This document shows, in pieces, positions 41,922 through 50,997 of a DNA stretch of 52,808 nt. The notes beneath the pieces are model-generated. The model made no database searches. It was not told where the DNA came from and saw only the letters and a program-made list of their open reading frames with translations. This stretch comes from JAVZLQ01 sp049972525 (GTDB lineage: Archaea > Thermoproteota > Bathyarchaeia > Bathyarchaeales > Bathycorpusculaceae), in contig JBMFKI010000010.1 of NCBI GenBank assembly GCA_049972525.1, positions 1 through 52,808 on the forward strand, given 5' to 3'. The stretch's first letter is position 1. Every line of letters starts with the position of its first letter. A program made the translations under genes and the position numbers.

Positions 41922-43271
41922 TCACCTAAGCTTCATTAGAACCATTTCAGCAGCCAAAACGAACGGCTCCCAAGTTTCGCATAGGGGTGGTGCGTAGGCT
42001 GTGTCTGCTTTTGCCAACTCTCTAACAGTCATGTTCTTTTGTATAGCCAAAGATATTGCGTTTATCCGCTGCGTCACCTCTTCACCGCCGATTATCTGGG
42101 CGCCTACAACCTTCTCAGACTCCCTTTCAACGACAAGCTTCACTTTTATCGGTAACGCACCTGGATAGTAATCCGCCTTTGTCTTTGAGGAGATTGTTCC
42201 AACAACAGTTTCAATTCTTGCTCTTTGCGCTGCATTTTCAGTTAAACCAGTAGCTCCAACGTCCACGTCAAAAAGTCTAGTAACGGCGGAACCTAAAACT
42301 CCAGTGAACAACGCGTAGCCTCCAGCAGCGTTAATTCCAGCAACTTTACCGTGTCTAACAGCCACCGTGCCCAACTGCTGCAAGGTTGGTTTTTGTGTAA
42401 CTATATGCGTTGACTCTGCGCAGTCGCCAACTGCATAAACATCTTTTACATTTGTTTCCATTCTGGCGTTCGTCTTTATGGCTCTTGTCTCCCCTAAGTC
42501 TATTTTTGCGTTGATAGCAAGCTGCGTGTTTGCTCTGACGCCAAAAGCGCTTATGAACAGGTCTGCATTGATTCGCTCGCCACCAGCAATAATGCCAGTT
42601 ACATTGTCTGTTCCAAGAAATTCTTCAACACCCTTTCCAGTCAAGATGTTAATACCATGTTGCTGGAGCATTTCTTGAACAAACTTAGCCATATCCGCAT
42701 CCAACATTTGCGGTAAAATCTGAGGCAACATTTCAACAACTGTTACGTCTAAGCCTCTTTCTTTTAGAGCTACGGCTGTTTCCAAGCCAATTAATCCGGC
42801 ACCCATAATTACCGCTTTCCGTGCGCCTTCTCTGACGCTTCGCGCAATTTTCTCTCCGTCCTCTAGTGTCCTAAGAGAATGAATTCCGGCTTTCTCTTTG
42901 CCCTTTATCGGTGGAATAAAAGAGCTTGCGCCTGTCGCTATGATTAGGCTGTCGTATGTGAAGGTTTCACTTTTGCCATTTTTATCTATGGTTTCGACGG
43001 TTTTTTTGCTTGTATCTATTGCTGTGACCCTTGTTTCGGTTTTAAGGTTTAGTTTCATCATCTGAAAATACGAGGATGGGAAAACAATGAGGTTTTGGAA
43101 GCTTGGTATTTGTCCTCCTATTACGAATGGTAGCCCACAGCGCGAATAACCAGCGTATTTTTCCTCTGTAATCAGCGTTATCTCTGCTGTCCTATCTATT
43201 TTCCTTGCTGCTGAAGCTGCGTCAACTCCCGCAGCATGTGCACCAATTATAACTATGCGTCTAGGCATCAC
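41922..43271 (-). CDS. CoA-disulfide reductase/NADH oxidase-family flavoprotein
   Basis: A 449-residue FAD- and NAD(P)H-binding protein of the class III pyridine-nucleotide-disulfide reductases. It has one redox Cys (Cys45 in YSRCGLPFVIGG), an NAD-binding MGAGLIGLETAVAL segment, FAD motif DVYAVGDCAE, and a C-terminal dimerisation domain. Family members reduce CoA disulfide, polysulfide or oxygen. It starts ten bases after GcvH, which raises the possibility that it acts on the lipoyl group (inference). It lacks the CxxxxC pair of dihydrolipoamide dehydrogenase. Confidence 0.88.
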   Translation of the reverse strand: MMPRRIVIIGAHAAGVDAASAARKIDRTAEITLITEEKYAGYSRCGLPFVIGGQIPSFQNLIVFPSSYFQMMKLNLKTETRVTAIDTSKKTVETIDKNGKSETFTYDSLIIATGASSFIPPIKGKEKAGIHSLRTLEDGEKIARSVREGARKAVIMGAGLIGLETAVALKERGLDVTVVEMLPQILPQMLDADMAKFVQEMLQQHGINILTGKGVEEFLGTDNVTGIIAGGERINADLFISAFGVRANTQLAINAKIDLGETRAIKTNARMETNVKDVYAVGDCAESTHIVTQKPTLQQLGTVAVRHGKVAGINAAGGYALFTGVLGSAVTRLFDVDVGATGLTENAAQRARIETVVGTISSKTKADYYPGALPIKVKLVVERESEKVVGAQIIGGEEVTQRINAISLAIQKNMTVRELAKADTAYAPPLCETWEPFVLAAEMVLMKLR

Positions 43272-43280
43272 TTAATCCTT

Positions 43281-43691
43281 CTATTTAAGCAGACTCTTAT
43301 GCCACTCAACTGCCTTGTTAAAGTTCATTATGTTTGCTAGTTCAGCTTGAAGGTTTGATGGCTTTACCAGTAATAGCCAACCTTTCCCATAAGGGTCTTC
43401 GTTTAGTATTTCTGGTTTTGACTGTACTTCCGCGTTAACTTCTAGAACGGTTCCGCTTATCGGCGCAACCAAGTCTGAAACTGCCTTTACAGATTCAACT
43501 GTCCCATAAGGCTCATTCTGTTTTATTGTTGCTCCCGTGCTTGGTAGTTCCGCATAGACGATCTCGCGAAGCTGCTTCTGTGCGTAGTCCGTTATGCCGA
43601 TGCGCACTTTGTCTCCTTCGATTTTTGCCCACTCAAAATCCTTCGTGTAGTAAAGTCCTTCTGGCACCTCGTATCCATCAACTTTCACCAT
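43281..43691 (-). CDS. gcvH: Glycine cleavage system H-like lipoyl carrier protein
   Basis: A 136-residue GcvH with the lipoyl-lysine motif GTVESVKAVSDL (Lys69) and the usual ITDYAQKQLREIVY and NEDPYGKGWLL segments. H protein carries the aminomethyl group between the P, T and L proteins. None of those is in the window, but a flavoprotein follows ten bases later. ATG 43691 is chosen because AGAGGTGA is five bases upstream; GTG 43700 is the alternative. Confidence 0.92.
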   Translation of the reverse strand: MVKVDGYEVPEGLYYTKDFEWAKIEGDKVRIGITDYAQKQLREIVYAELPSTGATIKQNEPYGTVESVKAVSDLVAPISGTVLEVNAEVQSKPEILNEDPYGKGWLLLVKPSNLQAELANIMNFNKAVEWHKSLLK

Positions 43692-43782
43692 TTTGTTCAC
43701 CTCTTAAATAGTTGTTATTCTTTCACGTTTCAGCCTTTAAAATTAACTGTTATTTTTGCCTTGTGGATTGTTGAAAAGCGAG

Positions 43783-44874
43783 TTATCTTTCCCTTTTTCC
43801 CTTTATGTAATCTTCAACCCATTCCTTTGCTGTTGGGTCTGGCACTTGGATTGGTGGATGCTTGAAAGCATATGATGATATGCTTATAAGTGGTCCTGAA
43901 ATCCTTCGGTCTAAAGCCAGTTTTACAGCCCTTATAACGTCGATTACGACTCCAGCGCTGTTAGGTGAATCTTCAACCTCAAGCTTAACGGTTATGTTTA
44001 ATGGTCTGTCACCAAACTTTCTACCTTTAAGCCATATATAACATATCTTTTTGTTTCCAAGAAAGTGAACATAGTCTGATGGTCCTATGCGCGTTGGCAA
44101 ATCGTATGGCACAAGACTTTTAACGGCTTCCGTCTTGCTTATCCGTTTAGTCTTTAAACGTTCCTCAACAGTCATGTTTAAAAAGTCCGTGTCGCCTCCA
44201 AGGTTCAACTGATAAGTTTCATCAACTATGACGCCTCTGTCCACACATAGCCTCACCAAGTTTCTATGTAGAATAGTTGCACCTAACTGGCTTTTCACGT
44301 CGTCTCCAGCCACTGGCAGTCCCTTTTCCTCAAATTTTTTGCTCCAAGCTGAATCTGAAGCTATGAACTCTGGCATGCAATTTATTAAGGCGCACCCAGC
44401 ATCTAATGCCGCTTGAGCATAAAAACGTGTGGCATTCCAACTTCCAACTGGCAAGTAATTGATGAGAATCTCTGCTTTTGCATCCTTCAAAATCTTGACG
44501 ACATCTGCTTTTTGTGTCTCGCTTTCATCGTAAACGTTAAAAGTCTTTCTCATGTGTTTTGCTACGCCGTCCAGAATTGGTCCAGGAGAAACTCTCACAC
44601 CTAACCGTGGGACACTTGCAAATTTTGCAGTGCAATTAGGTTCAGTGAATATTGCTTCAGACAAGTCTTTTCCAATTTTATTTTTGTTAACATCGAACGC
44701 TGCAACAAACTTCACGTCTCTTATGTAGTATCCGCCAAAATTAACGTGCATAAGCCCTGGAACAATTGAGTTTTCACTTGCATTTTTGTAGTATTCCACT
44801 CCTTGGATTAGGGCTGACGCGCTGTTACCAACACCTACTATTGCAACGCGGATTTCTGGCAATGCATAACCCAC
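43783..44874 (-). CDS. ino1: Inositol-1-phosphate (inositol-3-phosphate) synthase
   Basis: A 363-residue archaeal MIPS. An N-terminal Rossmann VAIVGVGNSASALIQGVEYY, then ILINYLPVGSWNATRFYAQAA, GDDVKSQLGATILHR and LNLGGDTDFLNM are all characteristic. It converts glucose-6-phosphate to inositol phosphate with NAD, feeding inositol head groups of archaeal lipids or inositol solutes. It starts with GTG 44874. It heads the long minus-strand gene run. Confidence 0.94.
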   Translation of the reverse strand: MGYALPEIRVAIVGVGNSASALIQGVEYYKNASENSIVPGLMHVNFGGYYIRDVKFVAAFDVNKNKIGKDLSEAIFTEPNCTAKFASVPRLGVRVSPGPILDGVAKHMRKTFNVYDESETQKADVVKILKDAKAEILINYLPVGSWNATRFYAQAALDAGCALINCMPEFIASDSAWSKKFEEKGLPVAGDDVKSQLGATILHRNLVRLCVDRGVIVDETYQLNLGGDTDFLNMTVEERLKTKRISKTEAVKSLVPYDLPTRIGPSDYVHFLGNKKICYIWLKGRKFGDRPLNITVKLEVEDSPNSAGVVIDVIRAVKLALDRRISGPLISISSYAFKHPPIQVPDPTAKEWVEDYIKGKRER

Positions 44875-44994
44875 TCTTTTACGGACTGGTTTGTCAATGC
44901 TTTAGGGTTTGGTGCTCTTTAACCTTTTCTGAAGTATAGCAAAGTTAAAAGGGAACTTTAAACGAAAAATCAACGAAGAGTGCAGGTGAACTGC

Positions 44995-45363
44995 ATGAGC
45001 GAAGGTAATGTAGCGATAAAATTTGAACCGTTCAAAGAAATCGTGATTATGGAGCGCAACTTCTTTTCAACTCCAGATGACATTGCAAGGTTTGTCTCTG
45101 TTATTGCTGGAGGCAAACCGACTGGACTTTACTGGGCTGAAGGCGTGGTTTTTCTATATTTCCCTCTTCCAGCGTCAACCGAGGCTGCTGCAAAAGCGCT
45201 AATCGAGGAAAACAGGGTTTACTGGACTTTTGTAGGCTATGCTTTTATGCCGAAATATCAGCAGACAATAGAGACAAGAGAGAAAATAATTGTTCCAGTT
45301 ATTGACATGTCCTCTAATCCTATGTTTAGAAAGGTTGCAAATTGGCTAAAAGAACAAAAATGA
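44995..45363 (+). CDS. Conserved archaeal hypothetical protein
   Basis: A 122-residue soluble protein that I do not assign to a named family. It has alternating beta/alpha composition with a central hydrophobic strand (GLYWAEGVVFLYFPLPAST) and a C-terminal helix. ATG 44995 is chosen because AGGTGA ends five bases upstream; GTG 44980 is an in-frame alternative. Its stop overlaps the ribK start (ATGA), so it is coupled to riboflavin kinase and may act in flavin or related cofactor biology; that is inference from position only. Confidence 0.7.
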   Translation: MSEGNVAIKFEPFKEIVIMERNFFSTPDDIARFVSVIAGGKPTGLYWAEGVVFLYFPLPASTEAAAKALIEENRVYWTFVGYAFMPKYQQTIETREKIIVPVIDMSSNPMFRKVANWLKEQK

Positions 45364-45752
45364 ATGTGACACAACTTGAAGGCAAAGTTTTCTCTGGAAG
45401 TGGGAAAGGCGCGGATTTTGTTAGACTTCCATGGGTTAAGACGCAGATGGCTGAAAAGCTAGGTTTCACTCCATATGATGGTACATTAAACATAAAACTA
45501 AATGAAAGAAGCCTAACCCTTAAAAGGCTTTTTTTAAACAAAGCGAAATCAATACAAATATTGCCAGCTGAGGGCTATTGCCGCGGAAAATGTGTGAAAG
45601 GAGTTTTTATGGAAAAACTGGAATGTGCAATCATTGTTCCAGAAGTTAAAGATTATCCAGATGATGTTATTGAAATAGTGGCTCCTGTGAATCTGCGGGA
45701 AAAATTTAAACTAAAAGACGGCGACATTGCTGAAGTTAAAATTTCGCTCTAG
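45360..45752 (+). CDS. ribK: CTP-dependent riboflavin kinase (archaeal RibK)
   Basis: A 130-residue archaeal RibK. The signature GKVFSGSGKGADFVRLPWV and EKLGFTPYDGTLNIKL is diagnostic of the DUF120/RibK cradle-loop barrel enzyme, which makes FMN from riboflavin using CTP. ATG 45360 overlaps the upstream stop; TTG 45342 is an in-frame alternative. It ends exactly where the convergent acyl-CoA synthetase gene ends, with no spacer. FMN/FAD made here would supply the several flavoenzymes of the window, including ThyX. Confidence 0.94.
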   Translation: MNVTQLEGKVFSGSGKGADFVRLPWVKTQMAEKLGFTPYDGTLNIKLNERSLTLKRLFLNKAKSIQILPAEGYCRGKCVKGVFMEKLECAIIVPEVKDYPDDVIEIVAPVNLREKFKLKDGDIAEVKISL

Positions 45753-47255
45753 CTAAACCCCGCCTTTTCGAGTATCCTTCAGAAAGTTCTGTATGTACTC
45801 TTCTAGGCGCTTGTTCTTTTTCAAGTATAAACCATATTTTACAAGGGCGTTCATGGCTCTTGCTGCGTCTTCTGGAGATGAATAGGCGGGTATTCCAAGC
45901 TTATCAAACCTGAAGCGTGTGTGCAACGCCATTTCAGTTTCGCCAATATCGCATGCGACAATTGGTTTTTCATATCTTCTTGTAACATTTGCCACCCTGT
46001 CAATGTAGTCTTCTTGCAACGTTGGCATATGATGTAAACCAAGCAGTATTATGCCGTGAACCTGTGGATCTTCAAATAGTATCTCGGCTGCTAACTCAAA
46101 CATCTCTGATGTTCCAGAACCAGTTATGTCTACTGGGTTAAGGTTTGTTGCAAATTTCGGCAGTTTTCCTTCAACCTTTAAGCGTTCAAACTTTTGAATA
46201 GTTTCCTCAGAAAAGCGCTTAACAGATAATCCCAGCAGTTCACATTCATCAACAGCCATTATTCCAGGACCACCAGCATCCGTTATAACTCCAATGTTGT
46301 TTCCAGCAGCTGGTGGCTGCATTGCCAAGGCTTTTCCAGTATCAAAAAACTCCTCCATGTCCTTTGCTCTTAAAATTCCAGTTTGAGCAAACGCAGCATC
46401 ATAAATATTATCTGAACCAGCTATTGCTCCTGTGTGCGATGCCGCAGCTCTTGCTCCCGCTTCTGTTCTTCCAGATTTAAGGGCTACTATTGGCTTAATT
46501 TTCGTAACTTCCTTTGCCACTTCGATGAATTTTCTTCCAGATTTTACGTCTTCAACATACAGTAGAATAACTTTTGTCTCACCATCATAGAGTAGGTAAT
46601 TGAGCATTTCAGCTTCGTCAACGTCGCATTTATTTCCAAAACTCGCGAATTTGCTTATGCCTATCTGTCTTCCAGTCAAATAATCTAATGCTGAAACTCC
46701 GAAAGCTCCACTTTGGGTGACTATTGCAATATTTCCAGGCATTGGGCGCGGAGTTGCAATAACTTCTTCTCCAGTTGTTAAAACCTTTGTTTCTGGAAGG
46801 AAAAGCATGTCCACGCCTGTTTTTGAGTCATAGACTCCCAAACAGTTTGGACCCAAAACTCGTATTCCAGCTTTTTGAGCTATACTCGCAACTTTGTTTT
46901 CAAGTTCTCGATTGCCAATTTCAGCGAAACCCGAACTTATTATTACGGTAGCCCTAACTTTTTTCGAAGCTGCCTCTTCCATTATCTGTGGAACAATCTG
47001 CGCGGGAACGACAACGACTACAAGCTCCAGTTCTCCTGGAACATCCTTCACTGATGGGTAACATTGAAGTCCGAGGATTGAATCTTCATGCGGGTTAACT
47101 GGGAAAACCTCTCCCTTGAAAACGCCCCTTCTCTTGTTTTCGACAAAGTTTTTGAAGATTACATGCCCAGCCTTGTTTATCTTTTTTGTAGCTCCAACAA
47201 CAGCGACGGAGCGTGGACTAAAAAAGGCGTCTAACCGTTTTATCACCGCTTTCAT
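45753..47255 (-). CDS. acdA: ADP-forming acyl-CoA synthetase, alpha (CoA-binding/ligase) part
   Basis: A 500-residue protein with a CoA-binding Rossmann domain (SVAVVGATKK..AGHVIFKNF), and succinyl-CoA-synthetase-like ligase domains containing the phospho-histidine region AASHTGAIAGSD (about residue 275). The ATP-grasp beta subunit is absent, so it needs a separate partner outside the window. ACDs convert acetyl- or acyl-CoA, ADP and phosphate to acid, ATP and CoA. It overlaps cofE by four bases (ATGA at 47252-47255). Confidence 0.9.
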   Translation of the reverse strand: MKAVIKRLDAFFSPRSVAVVGATKKINKAGHVIFKNFVENKRRGVFKGEVFPVNPHEDSILGLQCYPSVKDVPGELELVVVVVPAQIVPQIMEEAASKKVRATVIISSGFAEIGNRELENKVASIAQKAGIRVLGPNCLGVYDSKTGVDMLFLPETKVLTTGEEVIATPRPMPGNIAIVTQSGAFGVSALDYLTGRQIGISKFASFGNKCDVDEAEMLNYLLYDGETKVILLYVEDVKSGRKFIEVAKEVTKIKPIVALKSGRTEAGARAAASHTGAIAGSDNIYDAAFAQTGILRAKDMEEFFDTGKALAMQPPAAGNNIGVITDAGGPGIMAVDECELLGLSVKRFSEETIQKFERLKVEGKLPKFATNLNPVDITGSGTSEMFELAAEILFEDPQVHGIILLGLHHMPTLQEDYIDRVANVTRRYEKPIVACDIGETEMALHTRFRFDKLGIPAYSSPEDAARAMNALVKYGLYLKKNKRLEEYIQNFLKDTRKGGV

Positions 47256-48100
47256 GTTCTCCACCTCTTGCCTTTAACAACCACTATAGGTTTATGTTTT
47301 ACTGTCTCAAGCATTTCCCAACTAACTTCAGTTAAGCCTACTTTAAACTTTTCAGCCATACCCCAAACAGTTGACCCAGCGCCAAATCCCCTTGCCCTGT
47401 TCGCTACCTCAGCAATTTCTAAGGCTTCATCAATAGACGCCACAGGTCCAGCTATGGCTATTGGTGTGGCTCTCCTCCTCAATTTAAAGAATCGTCCAAC
47501 AACGTAAGCGGTGAAGGCGAATGAATGAATGCCCTTAATGGTTTTCTTGCGGTGTGTAAAATGAAAGTTTCCTATGGAAAAAGTCTTGTCGGTGTCTGAA
47601 ATCATCACGCTTACTTCTTTCTTCAATCTTTGGCGTATTTGCTCTCTAATTCTATGGGCTATTTTGTCCGCGTCTTTTAATGGTAAACCCACATAAGAGT
47701 ATGGTAGGTTACTTCCGTCAATACCTCCCTCAGAGCCGAACATTAGAGACTGTAAGAACCCAACATGCTGCAGCGCAACTTGTTTGTGGCGACTTCCCTC
47801 CTTCAACGGGTATTTACGGATGTTCTCAAGTAAATGTGTCCTGAACATGCAAAGTGAACCTAAAAAATATCCCCATACTATACGCATCCAAAACCTTGAA
47901 AGAATTTTTGCCGTCAAGCTTGGCTTAACTTCGCTTTCGTCAACAATGTTGTTTGAGGCTGTTGAAATTGCCTTTTCCGATATTACAACAAAATCGCCAT
48001 CATCCAATTTTTTATTGAGCGCCTTGATGATTTCTTCAACGTAATCTGTTTTAGGTCTCCAATAACGCGTTTTGATTGCTAACGCCCTGTATTTTTGCAT
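47252..48100 (-). CDS. cofE: Coenzyme F420-0:L-glutamate ligase (CofE) family protein
   Basis: A 282-residue CofE-family protein (COG1478). Conserved regions include GDFVVISEKAIST (near 35-47), VSVMISDTDKTF and the C-terminal GFGAGSTVWGMAEKF. CofE adds gamma-linked glutamates to F420-0 with GTP. The length is somewhat above the usual 250, with an extra helical segment near 65-105, so a related amide-forming activity cannot be excluded. It lies 25 bases after thyX and is coupled to acdA. Confidence 0.8.
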   Translation of the reverse strand: MQKYRALAIKTRYWRPKTDYVEEIIKALNKKLDDGDFVVISEKAISTASNNIVDESEVKPSLTAKILSRFWMRIVWGYFLGSLCMFRTHLLENIRKYPLKEGSRHKQVALQHVGFLQSLMFGSEGGIDGSNLPYSYVGLPLKDADKIAHRIREQIRQRLKKEVSVMISDTDKTFSIGNFHFTHRKKTIKGIHSFAFTAYVVGRFFKLRRRATPIAIAGPVASIDEALEIAEVANRARGFGAGSTVWGMAEKFKVGLTEVSWEMLETVKHKPIVVVKGKRWRT

Positions 48101-48125
48101 TTAAACCGCGCTGGCTACCATCGGT

Positions 48126-48839
48126 TTAAAGGCTTTTGAAATGTTTCTTTATCTCTTCAATGTTGCATTCTGGCGGTTTCATTTTGCCCTCTGGACAATA
48201 ACCCAATTCAACACATGTAGGTCCAGCATTTTCAAAAAGTGCTGGTGCAGCCTTTTTTGCTTGTTTCAGCATTTCAATTGCAACCTCTCTTATCTCCCAT
48301 TGCGCTCGGTTGCAGCAGCGTAGGTTGAAGAAGTGTCGCAGTTCACGGGCGTTCATTGTTACAATTATATTTGTTTTGGCAGCGTTCGGAAGGATAAACC
48401 TTGCATCCTCTTTCGGGACTCCCAATTCCAAAAGTTTCTTGTAAGCCTCAGAAATTTCCTCTAATGTGGCATCAAAAATTTTCTTTGCCTCCGCGTTATC
48501 TGCTATGCATGGTGGTGTGACAAATCTCTCAATAGTATCATACGCCACGTAACGCTGGCTTTGTTGCGTATAAGATGCTATGCGATGCCTGACAAGTTGA
48601 TGTGTCATCGACCTTGACACACCCTCAATGCTGAACGTGAAGGATGCATGTTCTATAACTGACATATGACCGTAACCAGTAACCCTACTGATTACGCGTT
48701 TAGCTGTCTCTAAATCCATTTTCTCAAAGATTTCTGACGGGCTTCCACTTTTTGTTGATGTTAACGCTGCGGTTCCGCATAGAAGTTCCGCATCCATAGT
48801 GTAGCGGAGAAGCTTAACCTTCAAATTTACGCGCCTCAC
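48126..48839 (-). CDS. thyX: FAD-dependent thymidylate synthase ThyX
   Basis: A 237-residue ThyX with the complete RHRx7S motif (Arg84-His85-Arg86 to Ser94, followed by QRY), and NARELRHFFNLRCCNRAQWEIR for dUMP binding. It makes dTMP from dUMP using methylene-folate, NADPH and FAD. It starts with GTG 48839. First gene of a thyX-cofE-acdA unit. Confidence 0.95.
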   Translation of the reverse strand: MRRVNLKVKLLRYTMDAELLCGTAALTSTKSGSPSEIFEKMDLETAKRVISRVTGYGHMSVIEHASFTFSIEGVSRSMTHQLVRHRIASYTQQSQRYVAYDTIERFVTPPCIADNAEAKKIFDATLEEISEAYKKLLELGVPKEDARFILPNAAKTNIIVTMNARELRHFFNLRCCNRAQWEIREVAIEMLKQAKKAAPALFENAGPTCVELGYCPEGKMKPPECNIEEIKKHFKSL

Positions 48840-48900
48840 GTCTTCTTTAAAGGGAAGGTAATAAATTTGCTTTGTGTAAAAAGAGTTTTGGCGAAAAGAT

Positions 48901-49530
48901 TTGCCTAGAATTAAACGTGCTGCCGACTACATAAATGCCTTATGCATAAGCGAAAACAAAGCGAAAAGCGTGCTTGGCAATGAACTGAAGCAACGCTATA
49001 AAAGATGGCTGGAAACTTTAAATTTGCAAGATTTTCTACTGTTCATCGAAACAATAAAAGAGAACAGAGAGAAAATTGGTGTTCCACAGTTTTTCGGCAA
49101 ATTTCGGGCATACGCATTCGAGGAGTACGTTTACAGGTTAATAGCCACAAGAGTTGCCATTCCAAAGTCGCTTCAACTATTTTGGGGCGAGAAATGCACT
49201 GTTTTGCGAGAAAATGGAAACGTGTACGCCATGGAGTTCGATGTTTCCATAGGCAAAAAAGCGGAAAATTTTGTTGACCCACTCATGGTTTTTGAAACAA
49301 AAGTTGAATTGGACTCGGCACGTTTAAAGACGGCGTTAGCCTCATTTATACTCTTAAAACAATGGAATCCGAAGGCAAAGTGCATCCTAGTGTATTTGAT
49401 TAGGGATGTTGACACTGCTTTGCTTAGGCTTGCTAAACAATGGGCTGATGGCATGTTCCATTTTAGCTCCAAAAAAGGCGAATTAGACTGTTTTGTTGAA
49501 TTTGTTAATAAAAGTTTAAGTGAATGCTAA
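48901..49530 (+). CDS. PD-(D/E)XK nuclease-like protein of unknown function
   Basis: A 209-residue protein I do not assign to a named family. A helical N-terminal half is followed by a restriction-endonuclease-like core: EFDVSIG with Asp114, then a strand VFETKVELD giving Glu132-Thr-Lys134. That is the D...ExK arrangement expected of PD-(D/E)XK enzymes. An upstream Glu pair (FEEYVYRLI, about 73-81) could be the remaining ligand. It starts with TTG 48901. It is divergent from thyX and convergent with the peptidase, with stop codons overlapping by four bases. Confidence 0.55.
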   Translation: MPRIKRAADYINALCISENKAKSVLGNELKQRYKRWLETLNLQDFLLFIETIKENREKIGVPQFFGKFRAYAFEEYVYRLIATRVAIPKSLQLFWGEKCTVLRENGNVYAMEFDVSIGKKAENFVDPLMVFETKVELDSARLKTALASFILLKQWNPKAKCILVYLIRDVDTALLRLAKQWADGMFHFSSKKGELDCFVEFVNKSLSEC

Positions 49531-50561
49531 ATGTGAGCGTAGATGCGATCGCTTGTGTATCTTCCACTCTGCATTTCCATCTCAATTTCTCGCAGCAGCA
49601 ATATTCGCTTAAATGTTGGCGGATGCGTTGCAAACAAGGTGTTTATTTTCACCCATGCAGACTTCGCTTCTTTTTCCATGGCAAGTTCCAACTCTCTCTC
49701 ATCAAGCACACCATCCTTATCCAAATCATACTCTTGCTTCTTCTCCATTATCATCTGCACTTCCTGCTTTGCCATCGCTGGGTCTCCGATGTAAAAAGCT
49801 CTTGCCCCTGACGGTGGTTTAGGCGAAAGCGACAAACCATAAGTTATTTTTGCTAACGCGCTCTGGAGGCTTCTAGGCGAACCAGTCACGTATGCAGAAT
49901 AAGCATCTGCATAATGTTCTCTAAGTCTGCTCAGCCGCATCACACAGAATAGCGAAATTATGTAAACTACGTATGAGATTATTGCAACTGCGAAAAAGGC
50001 TGCCCTTATGCTTCCTTCCTCCTTCTCCCTGGAAGAACCAGCGTATCTCGCGGCTTCCCACGTTCCCCGTGCAATCAAATATGCAAGTAGCGGCAATGCT
50101 GAAAGAATGGTCATAACCACATAATCCTTATGTTTAATGTGCCCCAACTCGTGTCCAATAACACCTTTAACTTCATCCTCATTAAGCTTCGCCAGAAGAC
50201 CTTCATGAACTGCCAGTGTGGTGCTTTTGGCCGTTCTACCAAAAACGAAGGCGTTAGGCGTGCTGTCTGGAACTATGGCCAACCGCGGCGTCGGAATCCC
50301 ACTCTTATCCGCAAGCTCTTTAACAGTAGATTCAAGCCAAGGATTTTCTCCAGACTTTAAATAGCGAAGCCTAGTTGAACTCTCAACAACGACTGGCCCT
50401 AAAAGATACTGAAACAGTATAAACACAACCGTGCCCACAATTGCCCACTCCAACGGAAAACTAAAGATAAGCATTATCGCTGAAAGAAAAACAGCAAATA
50501 TAAAAGCCACTAAAAAAATTGATGTTCCCATAGCCAATTTAAGCTCAGCAAGTCTAGCCAC
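49527..50561 (-). CDS. HtpX-like M48 membrane metallopeptidase with an EF-hand
   Basis: A 344-residue protein. Two N-terminal membrane spans (about 12-58) precede the zinc motif HELGH at 137-141; more spans lie at about 150-165 and 188-210, and the third zinc ligand is probably Glu215 in REHYADAYS. This is the HtpX membrane quality-control architecture. Residues 279-290 (DLDKDGVLDERE) are a textbook EF-hand calcium loop with ligands at positions 1, 3, 5, 9 and 12, inserted before the C-terminal THPP motif. HtpX is not usually calcium-regulated. It starts with GTG 50561. Confidence 0.9.
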   Translation of the reverse strand: MARLAELKLAMGTSIFLVAFIFAVFLSAIMLIFSFPLEWAIVGTVVFILFQYLLGPVVVESSTRLRYLKSGENPWLESTVKELADKSGIPTPRLAIVPDSTPNAFVFGRTAKSTTLAVHEGLLAKLNEDEVKGVIGHELGHIKHKDYVVMTILSALPLLAYLIARGTWEAARYAGSSREKEEGSIRAAFFAVAIISYVVYIISLFCVMRLSRLREHYADAYSAYVTGSPRSLQSALAKITYGLSLSPKPPSGARAFYIGDPAMAKQEVQMIMEKKQEYDLDKDGVLDERELELAMEKEAKSAWVKINTLFATHPPTFKRILLLREIEMEMQSGRYTSDRIYAHI

Positions 50562-50997
50562 AAACTTCCCCTAACACACAACATGACAAAACAAAAATAA
50601 ATTAAAGCTTTCGTTACGCAAACAATGCTCCAGCTGCGATCTGAACCTGTAGCAACGACGAGTGAAGATATCCTTCACAATGCGCGAGCATAGGAAAGGC
50701 TATATAAAAACCGCCCTTATATACAAGAGAAAAGCTTCTTCTAGTGATGATTAAAAGAAGTAGTTATAGTAGTTCATCCTGTAGTTATAGTTATTTAAAT
50801 ATTTTTAAGGAAGATTTACCTTGCTGCTTGGGTTTTCTCAACCCCGTGAAGTTGATGATAAGTAGCGTTTTGACAATCGTCACTTCCTTTTTTATGTATG
50901 TTAATCCGCAGAAGCAAAGGTTCCGCTGGGCCCAATTTGAATTTGTTGTATATGATTGTAAAAACGAGGTTGCCAAGAAATGTTTATATTCCATTTG
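50562..50997. other. Intergenic region upstream of the prenyltransferase-like gene
   Basis: The A/T-rich part near 50580-50610 probably holds the minus-strand peptidase promoter. On the plus strand there are tandem TATA boxes (50700-50724), a short hairpin CTTCTT/AAGAAG at 50735-50760, three near-copies of TAGTTATAGT between 50761 and 50792, and a T-run at 50800-50806. A further TATA-like TTTATATT lies at 50982-50989. No convincing gene was found. Confidence 0.4.
50700..50724 (+). promoter_or_regulatory. Tandem TATA-like elements
   Basis: CTATATAAAA at 50700-50709 and TTATATAC at 50718-50725 are two good archaeal TATA boxes about 18 bases apart on the plus strand. Transcripts would start near 50727-50750. 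No clear gene follows for over 300 bases, so either a small RNA or a long leader of the gene at 51083 begins here. Confidence 0.45.

Noticed and set aside
50744..50750. GTGATGA resembling a C box of a C/D guide RNA
   Set aside because: No CTGA D box or D' box lies within the next 60-80 bases, so a C/D sRNA is not supported.
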